A DNA stretch of 64,000 bases from Desulfarculaceae bacterium (GCA_021737145.1 JAIPEN010000003.1:186001-250000); one strand, 5' to 3'. Shown: positions 1 to 9,014, numbered from the stretch's first letter. Notes: generated by a model from the letters alone, not told the origin. Translations and numbers: made by a program.

Positions 1-1
1 G

Positions 2-1294
2 TCCTTTTTCTTGCTGTTGCTCTTGGCGGTCATCTCCATCGCGGGCACCCTGATCCCTCAGAAGGAGCCGGCCAGCGTCTACGTTCGCGCCTACGGCGAG
101 GCGGGCTGGCGCCTGTTCAACGCCCTGGGCCTGGACGACATGTACCACGCCCCCTGGTTCGTGCTTATTTTGGCCCTGCTGGCCGCCAACCTGGTCATCT
201 GCTCCCTTAACCGCCTGTCGCTGACCCTGCGCATTTTGGGCAAGGACCCGGCCGACGAGGCCGCGGCCATGCGCAAGCCCAAGCAAAGCCTCACCCTGGC
301 CGGAAGCCCGGAGGCCAACCTGCCCCGGGTCAAGAAACTGCTGGCCTCCCTGGTGGGCAAGGTGAGCACCGCCCAGGACGAGGAGCGCACCACTTTGTTC
401 GCCCAGCGGGGCGGCTGGTCCCGTTTCGGGGTCTACCTGGTGCACACCAGCGTGCTGGTGATCATGGCCGGAGGCCTGGTGGGCAACTTCTGGGGCTACG
501 CGGGCCATGTGAACATCGTGCAGGGCCAGACCATAAGCCAGATCGTGCTGGACAACGGCCAACCCAAGGACCTGGGCTTCGCCCTGCGCCTGGACAAGTT
601 CACCGTATCCTTTTACAAAAACGGCATGCCCAGCGAGTACCGCTCCGAGGTGACCTTCCTGGACCAGGGCAAGCCGGTCAAGACGGCCAGCCTGATCGTC
701 AACGACCCGGCCGAATACCGAAGCATCGACTTTTACCAGGCGTCCTACGGCACCTCGGTCAAGGAGGTGCTGGCCAACTACATCGACCCCCAGGGCAAGA
801 GCCACCAGGTGACCCTGCTCAACCAGCAGTGGAGCCCCCTGCCCGGCGGAGGCCAGGCCGGCATCATGGCCTTCCGCGAAAAGGTTCAGATGGGCTCCAT
901 GTACTCCGGGCCCATCGCCCGCATCCTGTATCAAAAAGGCCAGGAGCAGCCCCAGCAGCTCACCGCCTTTGCGGCCGGGACCAAGATACCCATGAAAAGC
1001 GGCCCGGTGCGCTTCGAGCTCATCGAGGCCAAGGCCGCGCCCTACAGCGGCCTGCAGGTGAAATACGACCCCGGAGTGTGGCTGATCTGGGCGGGCTGCA
1101 CCCTGATGGTGCTGGGCTTTTTCATGGCCTTTTACTTCAGCCACCGCAAGCTGTGGCTGCGCCTGAGCCCCACCGGCCAGGGCCGCACCCGGGTCGAGCT
1201 GGCCGCGTCCACCAACAAGAACCGCCACAGCCTGGCCCGGCTGACCGCCCGCCTGGCCGAGCAACTGAGCGCCGACCAAAAGACGGGGGAGTGA
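2..1294 (+). CDS. resB: Cytochrome c biogenesis protein ResB (5' end outside window)
   Basis: ResB is the membrane partner of CcsA in system II cytochrome c maturation, holding apocytochrome and heme on the outer face of the inner membrane. The frame is open to the window edge and the first visible residues are already inside a hydrophobic helix, so the true start lies upstream. Further membrane segments lie at about residues 47-69 and 138-161 (with a conserved-type His in a YLVHTSVLV stretch) and near the C-terminus (about 353-375). The long segment between them, rich in beta-type sequence, is the periplasmic domain typical of the family. The stop is 4 nt before the ccsA start, so the two are one operon. 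The family call is firm; only the N-terminus is missing. Confidence 0.9.
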   Translation, partial: SFFLLLLLAVISIAGTLIPQKEPASVYVRAYGEAGWRLFNALGLDDMYHAPWFVLILALLAANLVICSLNRLSLTLRILGKDPADEAAAMRKPKQSLTLAGSPEANLPRVKKLLASLVGKVSTAQDEERTTLFAQRGGWSRFGVYLVHTSVLVIMAGGLVGNFWGYAGHVNIVQGQTISQIVLDNGQPKDLGFALRLDKFTVSFYKNGMPSEYRSEVTFLDQGKPVKTASLIVNDPAEYRSIDFYQASYGTSVKEVLANYIDPQGKSHQVTLLNQQWSPLPGGGQAGIMAFREKVQMGSMYSGPIARILYQKGQEQPQQLTAFAAGTKIPMKSGPVRFELIEAKAAPYSGLQVKYDPGVWLIWAGCTLMVLGFFMAFYFSHRKLWLRLSPTGQGRTRVELAASTNKNRHSLARLTARLAEQLSADQKTGE

Positions 1295-1298
1295 GCCC

Positions 1299-2123
1299 AT
1301 GGAAGCGATAAGCAACCAGATAATCCTGGGGGTCACCTTCGCCCTGCTGGCCACCTCGGTGCTCTATCTGTGCACCTGGGCCTTCAAGTCCCAGGCCTTC
1401 GGCTGGGCGGCCAGCATCCTCAACTGGGTCTGCTTCGGGGCCCTGACCGCGGCCATCATCCTGCGCTGGGTGGCCAGCCACCAGATGGGCATCGGCCACG
1501 CGCCGTTTTCCAACCTCTTCGAGTCCCTGGTGTTCTTCGCCTGGACCATCGCCCTGATCTACTTGATCATCGAGATGGCCACCTGGATACGCACCATCGG
1601 GGCCTTCGCGGTGCCCCTGGCCTTCTTGGCCATGCTCTACGCCCTCACCCTGGACCCGTCCATCAAGCCCCTGCTGCCCGCCCTCAAGTCCAACTGGCTG
1701 ATCGCCCACGTGATCACCTGCTTCCTGGGCTACGCCGGCTTCGGGGTCTCGGCCGCCTTGGGGGCCATGTACCTGGCCACCGGCCAGGCCAAGGACCCGG
1801 CCTCGCCCCGGGCGCTCCTTTTGGACAACCTCATCTACCAGACCGTGGTGGTGGGCTTCATCCTGCTCACCGCGGGCATCGTCACCGGCAGCATCTGGGC
1901 CAACAGCGCCTGGGGCACCTACTGGTCCTGGGACCCCAAGGAGACCTGGTCCCTGATCACCTGGCTGGTCTACGCCTCCCTGCTGCACAGCCGCTTCATG
2001 CGGGGCTGGCAGGGCAAGCGCATCGCGATGTTCTCCCTGGTGGGTTTCGCCTGCGTGCTGTTCACCTACTTCGGGGTGAACCTGCTGCTCAGCGGGCTGC
2101 ACTCCTACGCCACGGGCAAATAA
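1299..2123 (+). CDS. ccsA: Cytochrome c biogenesis protein CcsA/ResC
   Basis: This 274-residue polytopic membrane protein is the heme-handling half of the system II cytochrome c synthetase. The diagnostic tryptophan-rich WWD motif is visible as WGTYWSWDPKE at residues 205-215. His137 and His230 sit at helix ends, as expected for the heme-ligating histidines. About eight hydrophobic segments cover the chain, and the length fits CcsA/ResC. The ATG follows GGGGGAG closely, only 4 nt after resB stops, so the pair is probably translationally coupled. Together they imply that the host matures c-type cytochromes. No thioredoxin-like CcdA/ResA gene is visible next door. Confidence 0.93.
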   Translation: MEAISNQIILGVTFALLATSVLYLCTWAFKSQAFGWAASILNWVCFGALTAAIILRWVASHQMGIGHAPFSNLFESLVFFAWTIALIYLIIEMATWIRTIGAFAVPLAFLAMLYALTLDPSIKPLLPALKSNWLIAHVITCFLGYAGFGVSAALGAMYLATGQAKDPASPRALLLDNLIYQTVVVGFILLTAGIVTGSIWANSAWGTYWSWDPKETWSLITWLVYASLLHSRFMRGWQGKRIAMFSLVGFACVLFTYFGVNLLLSGLHSYATGK

Positions 2124-2223
2124 GGCCGGCCACGCCAAGCGGCGGCAAGTTGTCTGGACAGGGGGGCCGGCCTTTGCTAGCCTCACGGTCACACCCTAGC
2201 GGCAAGAATTCGGGAGAAGACGC

Positions 2224-2859
2224 ATGAAGGTAATTCAGATGTTGGTGGGCCAGATGGCGGTTTTCGCCTATCTGGTGGGCTGCGAAAAGACCGGCGAGGC
2301 GGTGGTGATCGACCCGGCGGGCAATGAGGAAGAAATCGTAAAGCGGGCCGAGGAAGAGGGGCTGAAGATCGTCAAGATCGTCAACACCCACGCCCACCCG
2401 GACCACACCTGCGGCAACGCCAAGCTCAAGGCCCTGACCGGCGCGCCCATCGTCATCCACTCGGCCGACGCCGAGGCCATGGTCAGCCCCCACTCCCTGG
2501 ACTTCGCCCGCATGCTGGGCTGCACCGAGATACCCCGGGCCGACGAGACCGTGGAAGACGGCGACGTGATCACCGCCGGCGAGGAGGTGGCCCTCAAGGT
2601 GCTCTCCACTCCCGGACACAGCGACGGCGGCGTCTGCCTGTACACCCCGGGGCATGTCTTCACCGGCGACACCCTGTTCGTGGGCGGGGTGGGCCGCACC
2701 GACCTGCCGGGCGGCTCCTTATCCAAGATGCTGGCATCAATAAAGAATCAGGTCCTCACCCTGCCCGACGACACCGTGGTCTGGCCGGGCCACCACTACG
2801 GCCCCGCCTCCCGCAGCACGGTCAAGCAGGAGCGGGAGACCAACGAATTCCTGCGCTAG
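2224..2859 (+). CDS. MBL-fold metallo-hydrolase (glyoxalase II-like)
   Basis: A 211-residue cytosolic metallo-beta-lactamase-fold hydrolase. The metal motif THAHPDH lies at residues 55-61, followed by His132 in STPGHSDGG, Asp149 in FTGDTLF and His190 in a GHH segment. This is the full set for a dinuclear site. The short form without the long glyoxalase II C-terminal domain resembles the YcbL/GloC type of hydroxyacylglutathione hydrolase or another thioester hydrolase; the substrate cannot be read from sequence. The ATG is preceded by GGGAGA. A strong hairpin follows about 25 nt after the stop, so it is probably a single-gene unit. Confidence 0.88.
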   Translation: MKVIQMLVGQMAVFAYLVGCEKTGEAVVIDPAGNEEEIVKRAEEEGLKIVKIVNTHAHPDHTCGNAKLKALTGAPIVIHSADAEAMVSPHSLDFARMLGCTEIPRADETVEDGDVITAGEEVALKVLSTPGHSDGGVCLYTPGHVFTGDTLFVGGVGRTDLPGGSLSKMLASIKNQVLTLPDDTVVWPGHHYGPASRSTVKQERETNEFLR

Positions 2860-2883
2860 ACCGCTGGCTGGTATATACTCTCC

Positions 2884-2905
2884 GGGGCGGGGCCTTCCCC
2901 GCCCC
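2884..2905 (+). terminator. GC-rich hairpin after MBL hydrolase gene
   Basis: A perfect 9-bp stem (GGGGCGGGG / CCCCGCCCC) with a 4-nt loop lies 25 nt after the hydrolase stop. Only a short T-containing tail follows, so termination may be partial. It separates this gene from the nrdJ control region. Confidence 0.6.
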
Positions 2906-2964
2906 GTCCTATTTCCCTACAGTTTATCGATAATAGGAACTATTTTTTTTAGTTGCACTTTGGG

Positions 2965-3007
2965 TACTACATGTAGTATCTACAGGACAACATACCTCAA
3001 CATGTTG
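2965..3007 (+). promoter_or_regulatory. Pair of NrdR-box-like palindromes before nrdJ
   Basis: Two palindromes precede nrdJ: TACTACATGTAGTA (2965-2978, perfect 14-bp dyad) and CAACATGTTG (2998-3007, perfect 10-bp dyad). Their centres are 31 bp apart, three helical turns. Known NrdR boxes occur in tandem at about this spacing upstream of ribonucleotide reductase genes and have an ACTA-N4-TAGT type core, which the first box matches. The second ends 19 nt before the start codon. A possible -35 (TTGCAC, 2953-2958) and -10 (TAGTAT, 2974-2979) overlap the first box, which fits repression by NrdR. No nrdR gene is in the window. Confidence 0.7.
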
Positions 3008-3026
3008 CACTGAGGAGATAGCCTGC

Positions 3027-5261
3027 ATGAGCGTGTGGAACCTGCAAGAGTACGTGTTCGCCAGCAAATACAGCCGTTACGTGCCCCACCTGAAACGCCG
3101 CGAGAGCTTTGAGGAGGCGGTGGATCGGGTTCTGGACATGCACCGCAGCCATTTCGGCCGCAAGGACCTGGTAATCGAGGACCTTCTGCGCGAGGTGGGC
3201 TCGGCCATGCAAAAACGCCTGGTCCTGGGCAGCCAGCGGGCCCTGCAGTTCGGCGGCGAGCCGATCCTGGGCAAAAACGCGCGCATGTACAACTGCACCA
3301 CCTCTTACTGCGACCGGCCCCGCTTCTTCCAAGAGGCGCTGTGGCTGCTGCTCTGCGGCTGCGGGGTGGGCTTCTCGGTGCAGTGGCACCACATCGCCAA
3401 GCTGCCCGAGATCGCGCCGCCGGCAGTCGAAACGATGCGCTACACCATCCCCGACACCATCGAGGGCTGGGCCGACGCCCTGGGCGCCCTGGTGTCCTCT
3501 TATTTCACCAGCGACCAGCCTTCCCCCGAGCACCAGGGCCGCACCGTGGAGTTCGACTACTCCCTTATCCGGCCCAAGGGCGCGCCCATCACCGGCGGGG
3601 CGGGCAAGGCGCCCGGCCCCGAGCCCCTCAAACGCAGCCTGGAGCTGATACGCAAGCTGTTGGACCGGGTGGTGGCCCAGGGGCACCGACGCCTCAAACC
3701 CATCCACGCCTACGATCTTCTTATGCACGCCTCGGACGCGGTGCTCTCCGGCGGGGTGCGGCGTAGCGCCACCATTTGCCTGTTTTCACCGGACGACCAG
3801 GAGATGGCCACCGCCAAGACCGGCAACTGGTTCGTGGAAAACCCCCAGCGGGCCCGCTCCAACAACTCGGCCCTGCTCATCCGGGGCGAGACCAGCCGCG
3901 AGCAGTTCATGGGCCTGATGCAGGCGGTCAAGGAGTTCGGCGAGCCCGGCTTCGTGTGGGCCGACCACCGCGAGATCACCTACAACCCCTGCGTGGAGAT
4001 CGGGCTCTACCCCCAGCTGGACGGCGTATCGGGCTGGGCCTTCTGCAATTTGTGCGAGATCAACATAGGCCGGGTGGACACTGAGGAAAAGTTCGTGGAG
4101 GCGGCCCGGGCCGCGGCCATCCTGGGCACCCTGCAGGCCGACTACACCGGCTTCGACTACCTGGGCGAGGTGAGCGAAAAGATCGCCCGCCGCGAGGCCC
4201 TGCTGGGCGTGTCCATGACCGGCATGATGGAAAACCCCCACATCGCATTCGACCCGGACATCCAGCGCCGCATGGCCCAGTTGATCATGGAGGTGAACGA
4301 GGAGGTGGCCGCGCGCCTCGGCCTGGCCCCGGCCGCCCGGGCCACCTGCATCAAGCCAGCGGGCAGCACCTCCTGCATCCTGGGCACCAGCTCGGGCATC
4401 CACCCCCACCACGCCCGGCGCTACTTCCGGCGGGCCCAGGCCAACGAGGGCGAGCCCATCGTGGACTTCTTCCGCCAGAAAAACCCCCTGGCCGTGGAGG
4501 AGAGCGTCTGGGACCCCAACGGCAACAGCGTGGTGATCACCTTTTGCATCGAGGCCAACGGCAACGCCAAGATCCGCAAGGAGCTGAGCCCGGTGGAGCT
4601 GCTGGAGCACGTGAAGCTGACCAAGGCCAACTGGATCGACGCCGGCCGCCGGCCCGAGCGCTGCATCAAGCCCTTCCTGAGCCACAACGTGTCCAACACC
4701 ATCACCGTGCCCGAGGGCCAGTGGGACCAGGTGGCCGAGTTCATCTATGACAACCGTTTGTACTTCTCGGGCGTGTCGCTCTTGCCCGACGGCGGGGACC
4801 TGGACTATCCCCAGGCCCCCTTCTGCGAGGTGCTTAGCGCCGAGGAGATCGTGGAGCACTACGGGGTGGGGGCCATCATGTCCTCCGGCCTCATCGTGGA
4901 CGGGCTGCACGCCTTTGACGACAACCTGTGGGAGGCCTGCGACGCGGCACTGGGCCGGGGCCACGACCTGGACAGCCTGCTGCTGCCCGACATGCCCCGG
5001 AGGGTGCGCGAGGCCATCGGCCAGGTGATCTTCGCGCGCAAGGACTGGGTGCGCCGGGCCAAGAAGTTCGCCAACAACTACTTTGGCGGCGACATGCTAA
5101 AGATGGCCCGCTGCCTAAAGCGGGTGCACAACTGCAAGCACTGGGAAGACCTGGGCCGCGAGTACGTGAAGGTGGACTACACCGAGCTGATCGAGGAGTG
5201 CGACAACACCACCGTGGAGGAGACCATCGCCTGCGGCGGCGGCGCCTGCGAGATTATCTAG
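3027..5261 (+). CDS. nrdJ: Adenosylcobalamin-dependent ribonucleoside-triphosphate reductase (class II)
   Basis: This 744-residue protein has the length and layout of the monomeric, Lactobacillus leichmannii-type class II reductase, which makes dNTPs without oxygen using coenzyme B12. Visible signatures are an early cysteine segment (MYNCTTSYCDR), the SGGVRRSATI substrate loop, NPCVEIG, the FCNLCEIN loop expected to carry the thiyl-radical cysteine, and a C-terminal C-X4-C redox pair (ACGGGACEII) that re-reduces the active site. ATG follows GAGGAG. The two NrdR-like palindromes upstream suggest dNTP-sensing repression. I looked for a cobalamin riboswitch in the 165-nt leader and saw none. Oxygen-independent dNTP synthesis fits an anaerobe. 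Confidence 0.93.
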   Translation: MSVWNLQEYVFASKYSRYVPHLKRRESFEEAVDRVLDMHRSHFGRKDLVIEDLLREVGSAMQKRLVLGSQRALQFGGEPILGKNARMYNCTTSYCDRPRFFQEALWLLLCGCGVGFSVQWHHIAKLPEIAPPAVETMRYTIPDTIEGWADALGALVSSYFTSDQPSPEHQGRTVEFDYSLIRPKGAPITGGAGKAPGPEPLKRSLELIRKLLDRVVAQGHRRLKPIHAYDLLMHASDAVLSGGVRRSATICLFSPDDQEMATAKTGNWFVENPQRARSNNSALLIRGETSREQFMGLMQAVKEFGEPGFVWADHREITYNPCVEIGLYPQLDGVSGWAFCNLCEINIGRVDTEEKFVEAARAAAILGTLQADYTGFDYLGEVSEKIARREALLGVSMTGMMENPHIAFDPDIQRRMAQLIMEVNEEVAARLGLAPAARATCIKPAGSTSCILGTSSGIHPHHARRYFRRAQANEGEPIVDFFRQKNPLAVEESVWDPNGNSVVITFCIEANGNAKIRKELSPVELLEHVKLTKANWIDAGRRPERCIKPFLSHNVSNTITVPEGQWDQVAEFIYDNRLYFSGVSLLPDGGDLDYPQAPFCEVLSAEEIVEHYGVGAIMSSGLIVDGLHAFDDNLWEACDAALGRGHDLDSLLLPDMPRRVREAIGQVIFARKDWVRRAKKFANNYFGGDMLKMARCLKRVHNCKHWEDLGREYVKVDYTELIEECDNTTVEETIACGGGACEII

Positions 5262-5741
5262 GGAAGATTAAGAAATAAGAGGTCGGGAATAAGGAAAAAG
5301 GTGGCTGGGCCAGGGCCATGGCCCGGCCTGGGTGCGGGCCGCCGCATGATGCGCCGTGCGGTGGATGGCCTTGCGGAAGCGGCGCCACAGAAATAGCCCC
5401 GGCGCTGACACGGGCGCGAGGCCACAAGGCAAGGGCCTTGAAAATTAGCGGTCATCGCGAGGAGCGGCGGCCAGGCGGGCGGCAGAAAGCTGAAAGTCCT
5501 CCCGCCGCGACGCGGCGATCTTCCCTGGTTATCGCCTCCCCCAAGTGAAGCGCCAAATGTAGGGGCAGGGTTTATCCCCATTCCTGCTGTCAATTAATTT
5601 TGGAATAAATGCATTTGACCACTGAATGGACTTTAACGTAACCTAAGACGTCATTCATCAGTAATAATTAAGTCGGCATCGGACCGCAAGCGCGCAGCTA
5701 GTCGCTAATATAGCACCGCTTATGATAAGTCAGGGGGGCCA
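5262..5741. other. 480-bp non-coding stretch changing from GC-rich to AT-rich
   Basis: No convincing gene. The first 300 bp are GC-rich and hold a REP-like remnant (5451-5526). From about 5590 the composition turns sharply AT-rich and stays so through the next gene. A possible promoter for that gene is TTGACC (5615-5620) with TAACCT (5639-5644), 18-bp spacing; this is weak. Confidence 0.5.
5451..5526 (+). repeat. REP-like palindromic repeat remnant
   Basis: The segment opens with GTCATCGCGAGGAGC and closes with CGACGCGGCGATCTTCC. These match the two ends of a short palindromic repeat common in Deltaproteobacteria genomes (GTCATTGCGAGGAGC ... GCGACGCGGCAATCT). About 45 bp of unrelated sequence lies between the halves. 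The family assignment is from memory. Confidence 0.45.
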
Positions 5742-6602
5742 GTGGAGACCAAACCAGCCAATAAAAGATCATTGTTGCGGACCATACCTTGGTGGGTAAA
5801 AAGCCTAATTTTGCTTAGCTTTACAGGTGTAATTTGTTACAAAATATTAATAACTCCTATGGATTTAAAATTTGACTTTCCTTCCTTTCTGGCCCTCCTC
5901 CTTGCTTTATTTTCTGTTGGGTTAGCAGCAATGTTCTATTTTAAAGCCACTGACACAAGCAATGTGTTTTATAATAATACTTATAAGTTCACCAGGGACA
6001 TTGCCGACTTACTTGTAAAGATTGAGAGTGGATTTGGCGAAAAGTTACGACACCTTGAAGAAGCATATACTGGAATGCAAGACAGATTCGATCAGTTACC
6101 CAGCAGAATCGAAGTTAAAGACGCAAAACGGGAGCTAAGAGAAGAAGAAAAGGAACTCCAAGAAATTATCAAATCAAAGGAAGCCCTAATAGAGGAATTG
6201 TTGACAAAAACGCAAATGCGTGACGAGGAAAAACAACAGTTTTTAGAGCAGATGAAGTTAAGGGACCAAGAACTTCAGGAGGCACAAAACGAGTTAACAT
6301 TCCTCCGGCGGAGGCTGAATCGGGTTACTATTACTAATCAAAAGAGTAATCCTCTCGACAAAATACCACCCGCCGTAAAGGAATTTATAAAAGTACCAAT
6401 AATTGAATATATGGGGGCAGATTATGTTGCCAGTCGACCAACGGACCTAATACAGAGGCGGTACAATCGGGTCAAGGAGGAGGCTTCTCCTTCGGGGAGA
6501 ATAGGTGAATGGATGTTTGAAAACGGCATCCTAGACGATGATGGTGACCTTACGCCGCGTGGCGCTTCGATCTTTCGCCTTTTAGCCGGGCAAATGGTCT
6601 AG
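5742..6602 (+). CDS. Unrecognised AT-rich membrane protein with long coiled coil
   Basis: I do not recognise this 286-residue protein. Two hydrophobic helices lie near the N-terminus (about residues 17-37 and 47-68). A strongly charged heptad region (about 105-195, rich in E, K and Q) follows and should form a long coiled coil. A compact C-terminal part (about 205-286) contains YMGADYVASRP and ends in a GDLTPRGASIFRLL segment. It would sit in the inner membrane with the coiled coil in the cytoplasm. GTG start after CAGGGGGG. Base composition is clearly lower in GC than every neighbour and codons favour A/T at third positions, so recent transfer is likely. It stands alone, with a terminator behind it. 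Confidence 0.75.
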   Translation: METKPANKRSLLRTIPWWVKSLILLSFTGVICYKILITPMDLKFDFPSFLALLLALFSVGLAAMFYFKATDTSNVFYNNTYKFTRDIADLLVKIESGFGEKLRHLEEAYTGMQDRFDQLPSRIEVKDAKRELREEEKELQEIIKSKEALIEELLTKTQMRDEEKQQFLEQMKLRDQELQEAQNELTFLRRRLNRVTITNQKSNPLDKIPPAVKEFIKVPIIEYMGADYVASRPTDLIQRRYNRVKEEASPSGRIGEWMFENGILDDDGDLTPRGASIFRLLAGQMV

Positions 6603-6615
6603 AAATACAGAATAA

Positions 6616-6644
6616 GGCGGGATCGCTCCCGCCCTTCTTCCTTT
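6616..6644 (+). terminator. Intrinsic terminator after the AT-rich gene
   Basis: GGCGGGA/TCCCGCC 7-bp stem with a TCGC loop, followed by CTTCTTCC and a T run. It lies 15 nt after the stop and may also serve the convergent corA-like gene. Confidence 0.7.
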
Positions 6645-6673
6645 TTTCAAAACCTCTTATCTTCGGCCCCGCC

Positions 6674-7738
6674 TCACAACCACTTCTTGCGCCAGAAGTA
6701 GATGAGCATGCCGATGGTGACCGCGCCCATCACCCCCAGGGTGGCGAAGTAGCCCCATTTCCAATCCAGCTCGGGCATGACCTTGAAGTTCATGCCGTAG
6801 ACCCCGGCGATGAAGGTCAGCGGTATGAACAGGGTGGCGATGATGGTCAGCACCTTCATCACCTGGTTCATGCGGTTGCTCACCACCGACAGATACAGGT
6901 CCATCATGCTGGCCAGGGTGTCCCTTAGGCCCTCGGTGGCGTCGATTATCTGGATGGTGTGGTCGTACACGTCGCGCAAAAAGGGCTTGGTCCCCGGGTC
7001 CACCAGCTCGCTCTCGCCGCGCTCCAGGCCCCCCACCAGCTCCCTGAGGGGCCACACCGCCTTGCGCAGGCGCTGGCCCTGGCGCTTGAGCCCGTGCACG
7101 GTGTGCAGCACCTTCTGGCTCGGGTCGTCGTCCAGCTCGTCCTCCACCGCCTGGGTGGCCTCCACCAAATTCTCCAGCACGGTGAAGTAGTGGTCCACCA
7201 CCGCGTCCACCAGGGCGTAGGCCAAATAGTCCGAGCCCAGGCGGCGGATGCGCCCCCGGCCGGCCTCGATGCGCTGGGCCACCCCGCTGAAGGGGTCGCG
7301 GCCTCCCTCGGTGAAGGAGAGCACCCAGCCCTTGCCCAGGATTAGGCTGACCTGCTGGGAGCTTATCTCGCAGGTGTCCGGCCCGCAGTCCAGATCCTTG
7401 AGCACGATGAACAGATAGTTCTCGTACTCCTCCAGCTTGGGCCGCTGGCGGGTGTTGACGATATCCTCCTGCACCAGGGGGTGCAGGCCGAAGATCTCGC
7501 CCAAACGGGCCACCACCTCCACCTGGTGCACCCCCTCCACCCGGAACCAGGTGATCTGGGAGTGGCCCTGGAGTTCGCGCAGTTGCCCATGATCGGGCTG
7601 GTCCAGCTCGCTCACCCCCTGGGCGTCGTACTCCAGCACGTGAATGCGGATGGGGCCCTTGCCCTCCTCGCCCACGTGCACCAGACTGCCCGGAGGCAGC
7701 GACTCCTTGGCGCCCAGGTTTTTGACCCTCGCGAACAA
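6674..7738 (-). CDS. corA: CorA family Mg2+/Co2+ transporter
   Basis: A 354-residue divalent-cation channel of the CorA family. A large acidic cytoplasmic N-terminal domain is followed by two C-terminal membrane helices. The signature GMN tripeptide (residues 315-317, in FIAGVYGMNF) ends the first helix, and the chain finishes with a Lys/Trp-rich tail after the second. This topology forms a pentameric pore gated by Mg2+ binding. The start is TTG, preceded by GGGAGG at good spacing. It lies 19 nt downstream of the glycosyltransferase gene on the same strand and is probably cotranscribed, though a functional link is not obvious. Confidence 0.92.
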   Translation of the reverse strand: MFARVKNLGAKESLPPGSLVHVGEEGKGPIRIHVLEYDAQGVSELDQPDHGQLRELQGHSQITWFRVEGVHQVEVVARLGEIFGLHPLVQEDIVNTRQRPKLEEYENYLFIVLKDLDCGPDTCEISSQQVSLILGKGWVLSFTEGGRDPFSGVAQRIEAGRGRIRRLGSDYLAYALVDAVVDHYFTVLENLVEATQAVEDELDDDPSQKVLHTVHGLKRQGQRLRKAVWPLRELVGGLERGESELVDPGTKPFLRDVYDHTIQIIDATEGLRDTLASMMDLYLSVVSNRMNQVMKVLTIIATLFIPLTFIAGVYGMNFKVMPELDWKWGYFATLGVMGAVTIGMLIYFWRKKWL

Positions 7739-7757
7739 AGCTTCCTCCCGCCAGCGC

Positions 7758-9014
7758 TCAGACCGCGCAGGACTCCTCGACTCCCTTGTCCCAAACGCTG
7801 ACCAGATAGCCCTTCTGCTCCTCGAACTTCTGGGCCTGCTCCTCCACCAGATCCTCGGCCTCGGTCGAGGACATGTCCCAACTCTGGCGCACGAAGCTGG
7901 CCACGCGGGCGTAGTAAAGCGGGGTCATCAGGTCCAACAACTTCATGCGGTGCTGGCTCCAAGAGTGGAAGGTGGCGGCCAACTCATAGAGTATCTGCAC
8001 CCAGGCCTCGGTGGGAAGATGGAAATTGGTGGCGTCCATTTCCGCGGCCGCCTCGATGGCCGAGTAGCAGTTGCCGCAGAAGATGTCTTTCCACAGGGGC
8101 GAGAAGTTCTTGTACCCGCTGTGGAAGTTCTCGATCATCGCCTCCAGGTTCACCTTGACCGGCTCGGGCTCGGATCCCTGGCCGTTGCCAAAGGTCTCCA
8201 CCGGCTCGGAGCCCTCGATCTGCTTCCACACGGTCTGGTAGCGCTCCATGAGATTGAACAGGGTCCAGAGCACCTGGCGGAACATGGGCCCCAAGTGGGA
8301 GGACGGGTCCTTGGCGTCGTGCACCTTTAGCCCCAGGTTGGCCTGGCAGATCTTGAAACCCTGGGTCACCGCGCTGGTGGTCATCCAGATGTCGATGCCG
8401 AAGCGGGCCACCTCGCTCTCCCACACGTCCTGGTCGATGTAGTACTTGGCCACATCGCGGCTGATGGCGAAGTCGCCGCCGATGGGCTGGCGGATGCGCC
8501 TGCCGTACAGGGCCCGGGTGAGGTTGTAGACGATGTTGTTGGTGATGGTGCCGTCGAATTTGTGCCTCAGATACACCGGCGACACGTACTGGTAGCCCTT
8601 GTCCAGCACCGGGTCGATGAGCGCCTTGACCCAGTCGCCGGTGATGGACCTGAGGTCGCTGTCCACCATGGCGCAGGCCTTGACATTCAGGCGCACCGCC
8701 GCCTCGAACACTGCCCTGAGCGCGCTGCCCTTGCCAGGCAAGCCACGATATATGCTGACGATTTTCTCCTGCCACGGCTTGATCTCGAACTCCTTGGCCG
8801 TTTCGCGGGTGTCGTCGGTGGAGCCGCCGTCGGCCACCAGGATCACCGCCCGCTTGTCGCCGTAGTGATCGGCCAGGCCGTGGGTCACGCTCTGGATCAC
8901 GTGGGAGATGGTGGTTTCGTTGTTAAAGCAGGGGATGCCCACCAGGATGTCAGCCTGGGCTATCTCTTCCAGGCGCTTGTTAGTGTAGCCGCGCAATGCG
9001 GTGTAAAAGGGCAT
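7758..9014 (-). CDS. GT-A glycosyltransferase, glucosyl/mannosylglycerate synthase-like
   Basis: The start at 9014 gives 418 residues and has GGAGG 11 nt upstream; in-frame TTG 9038 and ATG 9032 are alternatives. A GT-A fold is clear: VGIPCFNNETTI near residue 25, VADGGSTDDT at 60-69 and the metal-binding DSD at 118-120. An all-helical C-terminal half lacks membrane segments. The acceptor-site style (GLPGKGSALR, QPIGGDFAIS) and length resemble glucosylglycerate or mannosylglycerate synthases, which make compatible solutes or lipopolysaccharide precursors. This is resemblance rather than proof; a dolichol-phosphate-type transferase is less likely because there is no membrane anchor. It precedes corA by 19 nt in the same direction. 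Confidence 0.75.
   Translation of the reverse strand: MPFYTALRGYTNKRLEEIAQADILVGIPCFNNETTISHVIQSVTHGLADHYGDKRAVILVADGGSTDDTRETAKEFEIKPWQEKIVSIYRGLPGKGSALRAVFEAAVRLNVKACAMVDSDLRSITGDWVKALIDPVLDKGYQYVSPVYLRHKFDGTITNNIVYNLTRALYGRRIRQPIGGDFAISRDVAKYYIDQDVWESEVARFGIDIWMTTSAVTQGFKICQANLGLKVHDAKDPSSHLGPMFRQVLWTLFNLMERYQTVWKQIEGSEPVETFGNGQGSEPEPVKVNLEAMIENFHSGYKNFSPLWKDIFCGNCYSAIEAAAEMDATNFHLPTEAWVQILYELAATFHSWSQHRMKLLDLMTPLYYARVASFVRQSWDMSSTEAEDLVEEQAQKFEEQKGYLVSVWDKGVEESCAV

Noticed and set aside
2906..3026. Possible cobalamin riboswitch before the B12-dependent nrdJ
   Set aside because: Leader is short and contains no B12-box-like sequence or long conserved core.
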